Assembly: GCF_021917145.1 (NCBI RefSeq)
Contig: NC_061067.1
Span: 3,751,200 to 3,815,199 of the forward strand
From: Hypomesus transpacificus
Taxonomy: Eukaryota > Chordata > Actinopteri > Osmeriformes > Osmeridae
DNA length: 64,000 bases
Direction of reading: 5' to 3'
The notes beneath the pieces are model-generated. The model made no database searches and was not told the origin of the DNA. It saw only the letters and a program-made list of their open reading frames with translations. This document shows, one piece after another, positions 23,736-44,924 of the stretch. The translations under genes were made by a program, and so were the position numbers. Numbering within the stretch: the first letter of the stretch is position 1; each line of letters begins with the position of its first letter.

Positions 23736-24641
23736 CATTTTTTTGTTTTTGATTTTTACAAAATTCATCTCTATTTACACTGCGGTTTAGCACTCGCTGA
23801 CATGGCAGACATATTTGATAATGCCAACTTCATCATCTCCTTTCCATGTAGCCTACTAAGGCAATGGCTGCTGTTAAGAACACCTTCATATTAAGACCTA
23901 GACAGTGATGAATCTGACAGACATCATCAGGATACGCACCTTTTCCAGTTTATTATGAACATCAAGGCTCATGTTTAGTGCTTGTAGCACATGTATTGGT
24001 TCTTTAGATTTAATCACTGAGCAAGCATGTAGCCGGCCAGTTAGTCAGTCAGCAAATCAGTCAACAAACCAGTCAATCAGAGAGTGCATTCTTTAAGATG
24101 TTTGATTTCCCGAGGCTAACAGGTTCCAATCGCAGGTGATGGGCTTGGAGTTCTCTCATTGAATGAGGCTAGAGTCCAGGGGTTGGAGTACGCTGCGGTA
24201 CGTGCCCATCTGATCGCCCTCATTAGCATATCCTGAGGATGGAGCCAGTTTAGACTCTGCATCTGTTAAGGTTGGAGGACGCAAAGAATCGTGTACAGAA
24301 AGAGGAGGAAGAGAAAACCAATGAGGAAGTAATTGTTATTGCACTACTTGGCCAGTAGGTGGTAGTATTAAACAATGTTACAGCTGATACGATAGTCTGA
24401 ATAATGTTTTCCACAACTTTAGAAATAGGGGTTTACCTTTACTAGAGTATTTACTGGTTCCCTGATCTCTCCACTCACTTATGTACCTTGAAACATGAAC
24501 ACAGTTTTTATGTCAACACATTGCATTTCCAAATATTTCTGGGACAGTATTTAATAATATGTTTTTTAAATCATAAAGTAATTCAATATAAATTCTCTGA
24601 GGGAATACATCTACCGATGCTACAAAATGTCTTCAATTTCT
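23736..24641. other. intergenic and mfi 3' flank
   Basis: No gene recognised. AT-rich sequence next to the mfi stop codon at 24642 is presumably its 3' UTR. A non-repetitive stretch at about 24110-24260 is a candidate conserved element. Confidence 0.4.
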
Positions 24642-26414
24642 TTAAGCATACTCATCAAAGTTGAGGGCATTGGTCCACTCAATCAGTTCATCCACCTCCC
24701 AGTCGAGAATGTGATTGGCCCCCAGCGTCTCCATGGTATCCATCATGCCCTGGGCTGAACATTCTACCAGAGCTGCTGCCTCTGGGTGCTGAGTACGAGC
24801 ATGGAGGGAGCCCTGCTTGTACCTGGCACACACACACAAACACACGTACATGGTTACAGGCACACATTTAATAAAATGTGTATGCATATATATATTTATA
24901 CACAGGCAGAACTAGGCATACCCTGGGACACGAGTCAGAAGAAAAGACTCACATCTTTTTGAACCAATCCATCTTCCTCATCCTCCTCTTCCTCTCCACA
25001 TCCTGTCTCCTCTGCAGCTTGGAGTGGTGGAACTGTATTTTCCTGCTACTGGTCTCTGTCTCAATGATGTCACCTAGGAGCACAATCTGCAGAAAAATAG
25101 ATTACAGATCTAACATTTAGTGTCAGTTTATTAATTATTTTGTGACAGTTGGTTAGTCAGTGAGCGTTAGTATGGAGACATGACATCGTTTTGGCCAAGC
25201 AAACAGCTGCCTCCTAATTTAGGTTCAGACCTTGCCACAAAGAATTCTCCAGCCATTGTTCTCCACCCGACGGTACCAGCCGCTCTGGTCGTCCAGGACC
25301 AGGGCCTGGCCATTGTGGGCCTGCCTGGGCACGGGCCTCTTGGTGCCTGGATGGGTGTAGTCCTTGGGACTGTTGGCACACATGTCAACAATAGGCCGAT
25401 GGGTAAAGATCTTGTAGTAGATGTTGGGGGGAAAGGAGATCTGAAGGGGGATACAGAGAGGCTTGTGAAATGAATAGTGATTGATTGAGTGATTGATTGG
25501 CTGACAATGAGATCTACTGACTTTTTACTTTTACTAAGAGACACTGATTGACTGACAGTGATATTCATATTAATTGACCAATTAAGAGTTGTGAGCTGGT
25601 GTGACCTCACCCCTCCCAGTCTGAATCTGATGTACGCCCCAGCTGCAGCGTCCAGCATGTTCGCCTACCACAACACAAAACAACAATCTAAATAAAACCA
25701 CCCTATCACACTAATTGGCATGACACCGCATGTAAGAGTAGGATCATTCTCTCAATGAATAGCATGAACAGCCTTTCTCAATTCCTCAACGGTCATCTTA
25801 TTTATTGAGTGAACTTTTGAGGATTAGTAAGGAACCAGAAGTGTAGTCATTCCAGAATGATGTCATCATCGGTGTACCTCTCTGGGGTTAATGGACCGGA
25901 GCAACAAACGAGGATCGCCTTGGTTACGGAAGCTCACCAGCATCTTGAAGTACTTAAACACTTGTGTGTCCTGTAGACGTAGAGAGGACACGTTGAACTA
26001 TGTGTGCACCCGAGTGTGTGTGTGTGTGTATAATATACATGGGTGTGTGTGCCCACCACATGTCTCCTCCAGGTTCTTTGTATGATGCATGCAGAACGCT
26101 GGTACAGTTTATCATGACTCTCCAACTCAGAGAAAAGGGGGGATGCTGTGGGAACACTAACAGAGGAGTAAAAAGAGGATGATGGAAGAACGGTGGGACA
26201 TAAACATGGTGTGTGGGGATCAAGAGTTTTTAGATGGACATGAGAAATTGTGGAAGTTAGAAAGGGGTGGTGGCACATCGTTGGGTTAGATTTAATGGGG
26301 TTAAGATATGGTAAACATTAATGTATGATATACGTCTTTGAAAATCAATGTCCTAGAATGATGTCAGAAGATGCCTTACGTGTCTATGGTGAACTCTGTT
26401 CCTTTTCTTTCCAT
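24642..26414 (-). CDS. mfi: mitochondrial fission inhibitor homologue (C11orf65 family)
   Basis: Seven coding exons are proposed on the minus strand: 26414-26380, an IQ-motif exon ending at 26057, 25970-25878, 25664-25611, 25440-25231, 25086-24953 and 24822-24642. The predicted start is MERKGTEFTIDT. An IQ-like helix follows (SACIIQRTWRR), then VFKYFKMLVSFRNQGDPR, the family core MLDAAAGAYIRFRLGG and ISFPPNIYYKIFTHR, the GWYRRVENNGW block, a basic helix (RRQDVERKRRMRKM), and the end DWEVDELIEWTNALNFDEY. This series matches human C11orf65, reported as a mitochondrial fission inhibitor. Phases agree from exon 3 on; the acceptor of the IQ exon is uncertain. The protein stops just after FDEYA, whereas the human protein continues for about 60 residues. 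The next gene, exph5, is also its neighbour in human. Confidence 0.82.
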
Positions 26415-28312
26415 TTCCTGAAGAAAATCATACAAATAGAACGGTGATGAAGTACGTCGAAAGTAGCCAATTTATAGTAGTTCCTATATTACCATGGACA
26501 CCACACAACAGTTTGAAAATGCATCAAGATTTGTTGCGATGAAGAAAATAAAAAGACGTGCAGGTGAGGTCAAGGTCTTTGCTCATCCTTGTTTAGGTGA
26601 TTATAGCTGAACCTGAACTTGACATCAAATTAAAAAGTCTATTTCGATCGTTGAGTCTGGCAGTGCGGAAACTTACCTGGATTTTACCACCGGGCATTTA
26701 TGCGCTGGGGAAATTTCATTTAATCGAAGAATATTAAAGTAACATGCAGACGCCCTAAAATCTTTTATTTAATAATGTATCTTTTTGGTCCCCCACAATT
26801 AATGTGTAACAATTTATCTTTTGTTACAACAATATATCCCCCTAGCTATAGGCTATCCTAGAGGTGGCTAAGCTACGACATGTTTGGACACAAAAAAAAG
26901 CAGATCAGCATCAGACCACAGGAATGATCGAGGTTACCAGGCAACATATGTTATGTTAACATAATGGGGAGATCTAGTGTTTTCAACGCGGGTTGTTCAT
27001 GTTGATAATGATGATATAACTTATGCTCTTTTGATTACCTTAGATATATGTATATATGTATAAAAAGGTTTGGTATCCCATGCTAATTAATTTTTGTAAA
27101 ATCAGAAAACGGAGTAGGCCAAATGTATACATTTGTTTTTCATCTTTGCACGCACGCACGCACACACTTCGTTTGACAGAGAAAGATGAGTTCACCTCGG
27201 GGTTGTTGTTTCTGAAAGACATCACCACCACACCCAGCAGACAGCCGCTAAATACACATCATTCCTCCCGTAAGTCATGGGAAAACAGACAAACGAGGAA
27301 TTAGGAGACAAGGGGTCTCCTAAATGTATTAAGCCTAACTAAAACTTCAAGAAACCTTTCTTCCATCTTGAAAAACCCTAATAAGTTCTTAAACTGTGCA
27401 ATGCCACATAGGCTACTGATAAGTGTCTTTGTCACCCTCCTATTCATACTATTGTAAGATCGTGAAAACACCCTTTGTATCAATGTAAAAGACTGGCCCC
27501 ACCCAGACTCCCACAGTTCCAAGAGCCAATTATACCTACGATACAGATTTTGTCACTAAAGCCTTCTTTATAAAGGTTGGAATGTAGTTAGGTGGTTCTC
27601 ATCAGTGTTGGTAAAGGCAGATCATTAGTGAGTTGTGGAGCCAGACTAAACAATAGCTTATTCTGGGTTGTTGTGATGACAAAAGTAATGAACACTTAAA
27701 GAGACTTACTGTATATGCTTATGTTTATTCTAAAATCGTCTGGAAAACATCCTCAGTAAACCAACTGACTCACTTTTATAAAGCAGTGAAATATTAATTA
27801 TCACCAGTATTGTTTTTTTAAGAACAGACATTCCGCAATACATATTTCTGGAGCTGCTTCAAAGACAAGAGCCGACAGGAGAAGTGTTTACCCCCGAGAG
27901 CAAACCTCAGATCATGTTACCCTACATTAGCATTAAGGTGGAACTACTATTGGATTTTCACTATACAGAAACTTTAGAGTCAATTACGACATGTCAGCCG
28001 ATAAAAGCATACTGATGATGTTGGTGGCACCAAGGTTTTCCATTAAATGTTTAATTTAACCTGTTTAGTAACATTAAACTCACCTAAAGTGTCTCTCAAG
28101 AAAGTTCTCTGTATGTATCGGCTACTTATCATTGTCCCAACTTTTAACCAGTACCACCAGGCATGTTTACCTAAATGGTTGGTTCTGGTACAGTTCTGTG
28201 TCATCCTCCTATTGATATTCTTTCAAGCTAAACAAGCGTGCATCAGTCAGTTCTCTTTCTTTACTTTCTAATTTAAGAAAAAGGGACTAGGAAAGGAGAC
28301 AAGGAGACCAGT
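26415..28312. other. mfi 5' flank and intergenic to exph5
   Basis: A splice acceptor (TTCAG) lies six bases upstream of the mfi ATG, so a non-coding 5' exon probably lies to the right. No other exon was recognised. POGLUT3 (KDELC2), which lies between these genes in human, is not seen here. Confidence 0.45.
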
Positions 28313-37760
<9,448 letters not shown>

Positions 37761-40700
37761 TTTACCTGGCGGAGCCAGTTGTGTATCGCTCCGTTAACCC
37801 TCTACGACTAAACAAAGAGCCTTGACACCTAGTCGAGAAAAGGGTGGTTTTAACACACATCTTCGGAATTCCAAAACCTCATAGCGAGGTGTCACTGGCC
37901 CGTACATTATTTCTTGACCCTCGAGCTCTCGAGCAGTCGGCCGTTCCTCGACTTTCAATGCAGGTGCGCAGGTTCTAAGTTTCACGTAAAGGCCAAAGGG
38001 CAATGGGAGGCGTGTCTGTTGATCATCACGAGATAAGGTTACTAAGCAACAGTGATAAGGTGATGGGAAACTAGAGGTACCTCCACCGTGGAGCAACAAT
38101 GAACAGAATCCAGATAGACATTGGGCAAATATTGCGTTATAACGTTATACATCTGTCATACAACATTCTATAAGCTACTAAGGAATCATCCATTCCTAAA
38201 AGTTTGTCTGTTTTTGTATCTTCAACTGCAAACCCCCTCAAGTCCAAATGGCGAAGTATAGCCTACTTCTGATGTCAATTAGGCAGTTAACTAACACAGC
38301 TTTACGAATATATCAACCTCATGACCGATATGACTCAAATGTTATGAAGTCGGTCTAATTGAATAAGCCTACATTACAAATACTGTATTATGAACACATA
38401 CATCTCCAAATATCATCTGAGCCTAAACTAGGCTACTAGTCGATGGCCAAATCTTGCACGTAACGTGCAGTGCGCTTTGTGAACACTAGATGTCAGCGTA
38501 CATGCTTTGGGGACATGAAACGTCTATTTGATGTTAAATATTGGGTCAGAAATGAATGACATTCGCTGTAAATATTATATCATGAAAGTTTAGCAGTCGT
38601 TTTGTGTTTCTGCAAGCATAAGAAATGCCTAACATGCTGTCTCTCCCCCCCCCCCCCCTTTCTCTCTTCCTCACACCCCATCTCTTTGCACCCGTAATTT
38701 TTTTAATGAGATTTAGAAATAAAATAATCAATGCAAATAAATGTGTCCAAACTTTTGACTGGTACTGTATGTATATGTGTGTATATAAATGTGTGTGTGA
38801 CCACACAGAGGAAAGCTAATTACTATTTGTGTTGAATCACTGGAAGCCATAAATTACCAGATTTTTTGCTCTTTGAGTGAGCCAACACACACACACACAC
38901 ACACACAAACACACACTCATAATTAACCTTATATTAATCTTATAACCAAGGGATTAGACTGAAGCTTAGGGACCATCAACCCAGGGTTGTGTTCACACAC
39001 ACACCCATACACAAACATATACACACACAAACAAATACACACATTCAAATTAACTTTTAAAGTTAATTTACTGATGTTTTTTTGTAACGATTCATATTGG
39101 AGTTTGTGTACTTATACTGTTAATATATCATACTGTGTGTAAATACACGTTTAGAATTTTGTACGTGTGTGTTTGTCTTTTCTGTCGGAAAAACAGTGAG
39201 AGCTTTATATGTTTTTTATAAGCTACTTGTCATCTAAGACATATTGGCAGCCAGGCCTTCTGATCAGACTCTAATCTCCCATGGTGATTCTGACAACACC
39301 AATTCATAACCCAGGATTGATTTTTAAAGAGAACACATTGAGCTGGAGTCATTCAGAGCATGTCGTGTTGTGGTTAGCATAATGGAGTTTATATATAGCC
39401 AGACGAAAACAACCATAACGCAGGGTAATCAGACAGACACGATCACTCTGATGGGTAAACTGGATGTAATGTGTTGTGTGACTGACTGAGGCTAAGAAAC
39501 AGGTGCACACACAGGTTTACACACACAGAAAATCACACACCAAACACAGTCTTCATTATGTAGGAGTTGTGGTTTTGTTAAAGACCAGTTTGTTTGCTGT
39601 TTTGTGGAAGATGTGCTTCATTATGTGGCTTCAATTACTGGTTATTTTGAAGAGTGCATGTGTGTGGGTGTGTTAAGATCCTGTTTCTTGTCGTATTATC
39701 ACCTTTTCTTAGGATGAAAAATTCTGTCTAGATAATACATAAGCATTAAAGCATAAAATGTAGTCTTCCGTTTAACATTATCAGTGCCTTAACTGAAGCA
39801 TCACCATACTTTTACACACCTATGGATAAAGAAAGATGGAGTCAATGGTTATGGTCTTAAGAGCCATTGATGGCTTTTATGACTGTATGGAAATGCAGTG
39901 ATGTGTTCCTGAGTGATGTCTCAGTGCGGGGCTTGTTGGGGGGTGGGGGGTAAAAGGGGGCAGAAGGTAAGAAAAATTGCAATTTACAGGGAGTGATGAA
40001 GAAGGGTAATTGAGTTAAAAAGAGAAACCAGTAGAGAAAGCAACAGGCTGAATTTAAGTCGTAAAATTCATAATCAGTCTCTTCCCCCCTCATGCGTAGG
40101 TGTTTGTAAGTTTGTGTGTGTCTCCCAAGCCCCAGGGACCCTGAGTAAACTTCTGTCACCGTTAGTCACTTTTACACTCACAAATAAATCTATCTCTCTC
40201 CCACCTCCTCTCTCTTAATTATTTCTTCTTCTTTGCTCCCTGGTGAGCTTTTCTTTCTTGATCTCCTTCTCACTTTCCTTCCACTCCTTCTTCTCCTTGT
40301 TCCTCTGTCTGTCAATCTCTGTTTTCTTTTATCTCTTCTTCACTATTTTCTCCTCTCTTTTCTTCGTGCTTCTTGCCTCGGGGGCGATCTATCCAATCGG
40401 GCAGCGAGAGGTTAACTTCCTAGCAGCAGTATTGACTTCTGGGTAATTAGGCCTAAGTGGTGACTGGTGGAGGCAGAATGGCAGTAACAGATTATCTGTG
40501 CTGGGTAGATGTATGCAGACCAATCAATACGGCTCCATTTGTGGAAATAGAGCAATTTGGGCAGAAATCCCCCCGCTGCCACAGCCTCAGCCCGCCAGCT
40601 CACCCAGAGCAACACCAGCAACACTCACCCACCGCAGGGGCAATCAACTGTCAGCTTCCTGTCAAACTTTATTGTATTTTCTAATTTTCTATCTTTTGGA

Positions 40701-43700
40701 GAGACTTGTCTAGCTGTCTCTCAATGTTTGTCCAAATCCCAGCATTTTCTGTTCTTGTCCTCTCTTCCTCATTCTTCTCTCCTTTTCTTTTTATCTCTCC
40801 CCTTTTGGTGTGGGTCTTTTATATGTCTGATTCTGTTAGCATGCATACCTGTGTGTGTGTGTGTGTGTTTGTGTGTTTATTTGGGCGTGTGTTTATTGGT
40901 CTGCTGACCTGACCCCAGTGGTTTGTGGTATAATCACAGATTCCATTATCTCCGCAGTGGCGTCTGCTCTCCAGCTGATGTCACCCTATAGAACACTACA
41001 CGGCCCCTCTGGGAACCACTGTGTGTTTGTGTGTGTGTATGTGTGTGTGTGTATGAGTGTGTGTGTGTATGAGTGTGTGTGTGATCAGTGGCTGACCTCT
41101 CTAATTGATGAGCTGAAGGGGAATGAGTTGTCTATGTCCACAGGGACTCGTAAGGGTTGTAAACAGTAGAAATAATCAACTAAATACACACACATATTTT
41201 TCTCTCTCTTTCATATTCAATCAGCTACCCGATGGTGCCTTTTGCATAGACCTGTATACACTATAAGCGAATTGGTTGACTTACATTGCCCAATGTGTAT
41301 GTCTGTGCGTGTGCATGTGTGCACGTTCATGTCCATTAGCAGGTGTGCAGAAAAGAAATGACCAGACACTTAAACCTATCACATTCTTACATTCCCATGT
41401 TTTCCCATTCTCACCAGAGGAACACGATATTGTGCTGAGTAACAACACAGCTATTTAAGTAGGTTACCAGAAATATGATAGGAGCCTGGTCATCATCATC
41501 ACTGGGGCCATGTATAGGAATGAATGATGAAGGTCCTTTCTCTGTTCTTCTTCACCTGCACTCTTCTCCTCCATTCTTTCCCCTTTTCTCCTTTCTGTTT
41601 TCCTTCTGCTCTGTCCTTCTCTCTCCCATCATCCCTCTTCTGATCCTCCTGCATTCTTCTTCTCTGTCTTGCTCCCCTTATCTCTCTTCTACCCTTCGTT
41701 CCATCTATCTCTATCCTGCTCTCCCCTTCTCTCCTCTTCCTCTTTCCTCCTCTCTCCTTTCCCCTCTTCCTCTCCTCTGTCCATCTAATGGATGTGTGCT
41801 TCTTCTGAGTGTTCTTTCCATCCCACATCACCCCGACAACCAGCCTTTAATCCAATCAGAGGAGGGTCACTCAGTCACCCAGAGTTTAGAGGGGTGCTAT
41901 GAATCTGGGGGGTGGAGGAGAAGATGGGAGAAGGAGGGGACCGGGACAGTGGCCACACACACAAGCACTTCCTTATCCTTTTCCCTCTATCCTTCTTGAT
42001 CTCTCATGAACAGATTATAGATCAACACAAATGCACAAACATGTAGACATGCTCAGGAGGGCAGGAAGTGGTTACATCATGGAACAGAAGCATATCATAT
42101 CATGTACTATACATACATGCACCACCACAAATATCCCTGTCCCCCCTCCATCATTCAGGGTTTGGGGTGGCCCCAACCACCCGTGTCTCTCTGTTGGACT
42201 GGGAGGTTTGAGGCAATAAAACTGTCGTAGAAGACAGAGTTGTTTCAAAACTTAATTACTGAGAGGGCTGTTCTGTCTGGGGACAAGCTGTAGCAGGACG
42301 GTGAGGGACAAGGTTATAGTCTGGTCAAAGAAAGAATGAGGGAGGCAGGGATGGGGGTGAGAGTGATGCAGAGGTAGAGAGTTAGGGAGAGAGTGAGCGG
42401 AGCCCAGACAAAGGCCTCCTACAGCAACATGACTAGCATGATGAGCGGACAATGAAGACTTTAACGAAGATGATGTTCTGGCGTTTGGCTAATCTTAGCG
42501 GGTCCTTTGAAACTGCCGTTTCAGCAGGACCCCATTCAGCTGCCCTGGACATTGCTCGTTTCGGTCTGCTGTTTCTGCAAGCTAGCCTTTCTTCTGTCCA
42601 ACGGCACTTAAACACTATCGTCCTCGCCCACCTATCCTTTCACCATGACACTACGCTTCTTTCTCTACTCTACCTCTTTCTCTCTCTTTTCCCTCATCCC
42701 TCTTTCTCTCCCTTTCTTCAACTTTCTCTTTGTCTCAGTCTGTCACACTCTTCCCTCTAATTCAAATTTGTACTTTCTTATCTTTTCTGGTATTTGCTCT
42801 CTGCTCTGCTTACAGTAATATCCTCTCGGAGATAGATAATGATAAAGAGGATGGAGATTGTTATGAAGATGATGCTGGTAGAGATAGTAAGGATGTCTTC
42901 TGTAATAGCAGGCTGTCTCCATCAATAATGTGTCTGAGAATGTCTCAATGTCTTTATTGAACACAAGACTAACCACCAATGGGCCACAACAGGCTCTTCT
43001 GAAGGGGGGGGGGGGGGGGGGGGGGCGGAGAGAGAGATGAATGAGGGATGAATAAGACTGGTAAAGGAGAAGGGGGTGTAATGGAGGGGAAGGTAAGAGG
43101 AGAGATGAAAATGTGCCATGAAAGGAGAGAGGAGAGATGAAGAAGAGAGAGGGGGGTTTAACCGATCGATGGCTTACAGCAAATTAAGTAATAGCAGTTA
43201 TTCTGTCGATGCATATTACTGCATGCTTAACAGCAGCTGGCCCAGAACATTCAGGCACCACCGTGTCAGATCGATGGAAGAGAGAGAGAGCGAGCGAGAA
43301 AGAGAAAGAAGGAATGAAAGATGATGTCTCGGACAGTGTAATTGACTATCATAACAGTAGAACAGAAAACCATGTATAGTTCCCTTTCAGTGTAGAGGCG
43401 TGTGTGTGAGAATTAACGGATGTATACAGAGTTTAAAAACTAGACAGCCATAACTGTGATTTTTTCTGTGACACAAAACATGTTTTATAATAGATTATTT
43501 TTTGTTTCATGAAGGATGTGCGGCTGGTTTATGAAGGCAAACTGACCTGGCTGGTCTATGAGAGAGAGATGACCTATGACCCTTTGACACCCTCTTTTCT
43601 TCTAGCTGACCACTGTCTGTAATTAACAACTTGTGCAGTGTGTATGTGTGTGTAAGTGTATGTGCGTGTGTGTTTGGATTCTAATCTTCATCACAAAATA

Positions 43701-44395
43701 TAATAAGTGAATGGGATGATGAGGGTATGCTCATGCGATTTGAACATAATGTTTAGGGTTGAGATCTGTCTGTGAGAGCCTGTTGGATCAAATCTCTGCA
43801 AATAGTTAAATAATAGAGTTTCTCAAATGAGTTACATGCTGGGCCAATTCAATTATTTTGTCAGCGAAATTGGTTTACAAGCTTGTAAAGCTTGTTGGCT
43901 TTGAACGTTATGATCCAACCATCCCATTTTAAATGCGCCATAATTGGACTTCTCGCTTATGGATCTCAATTCGAGGGGGGGCGAAGCTTAATGAAATAGT
44001 CCGTGTGGGGCGCGAGGTTACAGCTGTGGCCCTGTATGTAGGCAGCGTATGAGGGACCCTGCAAGTCGCAAGAGAGGAACGTGTGGGAAGAAAGATCAAT
44101 AAGAAAGCGCGTGGGGGCCACTTTCCACTGTAGTCTCTGGAGGGCTGCCTGCGCTTCTCTTTGGCTTTTCGCCAGTCATTAAAGCAACGAGCGCGGTGGA
44201 GAGAAAGCGTCTTCAGCACAGTCACAAGAGTTTCTTCTTTGCGCACACAATTATAACGTTCTTGAAGAAACCATGACAACCTCAGAAGCGGGAGACTGAG
44301 TTCATATTCGACTTTAGCAGCTGAGTAGACTGGGATACGCCGATCTAAGGAAGGGTTACTTAATGCCGGCTGAAAAGTTATTTTTAAATTCAATA
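37761..44395. other. intergenic between exph5 and chodl (head-to-head)
   Basis: Two divergent promoters must lie here, at about 37.8 kb (exph5) and 44.0-44.4 kb (chodl). Contents include microsatellites, a poly-G run at 43004-43025, a Tc1-type terminal fragment near 38739-38768, and a repeat-free stretch at about 40380-40600 that could be regulatory. No exon recognised. Frames at 41475-41999 and 42452-42760 are low-complexity or lack any known domain. Confidence 0.5.
38739..38768. mobile_element. terminal fragment of a Tc1/mariner element
   Basis: The stretch TGTCCAAACTTTTGACTGGT followed by ACTGTA is the characteristic outer end of a common fish Tc1 family. No matching second end or transposase was seen, so this is a truncated copy; its inner boundary is unclear. 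Confidence 0.6.
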
Positions 44396-44826
44396 ATGGC
44401 ATCTCTGAAGACACGCGCGGAACAGAACATCCTGACATATCTTTGGGGAGTATTGGTGATGGCCTCGAGCTGCCACGGCGCGCGAGTTGTAAGTGGTAAG
44501 TTTTTTTTCTTCAGATTTTCAAAAGACTGGACGTTGTTTTGATATAGGTTGGCACATTACCTTCAGAACATTATTCCCGGGTTGGCTTTAAGAAATCGAC
44601 TAGATACATTTTATTATCCAGGCAGCATGGTTTTAGTGCGAAAACAACCACGATATTAGCATAAGGTGAATTTCAGAACCTCAAAGCCACAATGTTGGCT
44701 CTGGATGCAGGTTTGTCTATTTGTGTCTGTATGTGTGTATTAGCCTAGTTTTTTTAAGTTATTGGTTTTAATGACTAGTGGTTATTGTGGTTTTAAAATA
44801 GAGTATACATTCTATTTACCGTTTTT

Positions 44827-44924
<98 letters not shown>

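Noticed and set aside
42452-42760. 102-codon plus-strand frame beginning MKTLTKMMFWRLANLSG
   Set aside because: No recognisable domain; the second half is low-complexity leucine/serine from a pyrimidine tract.
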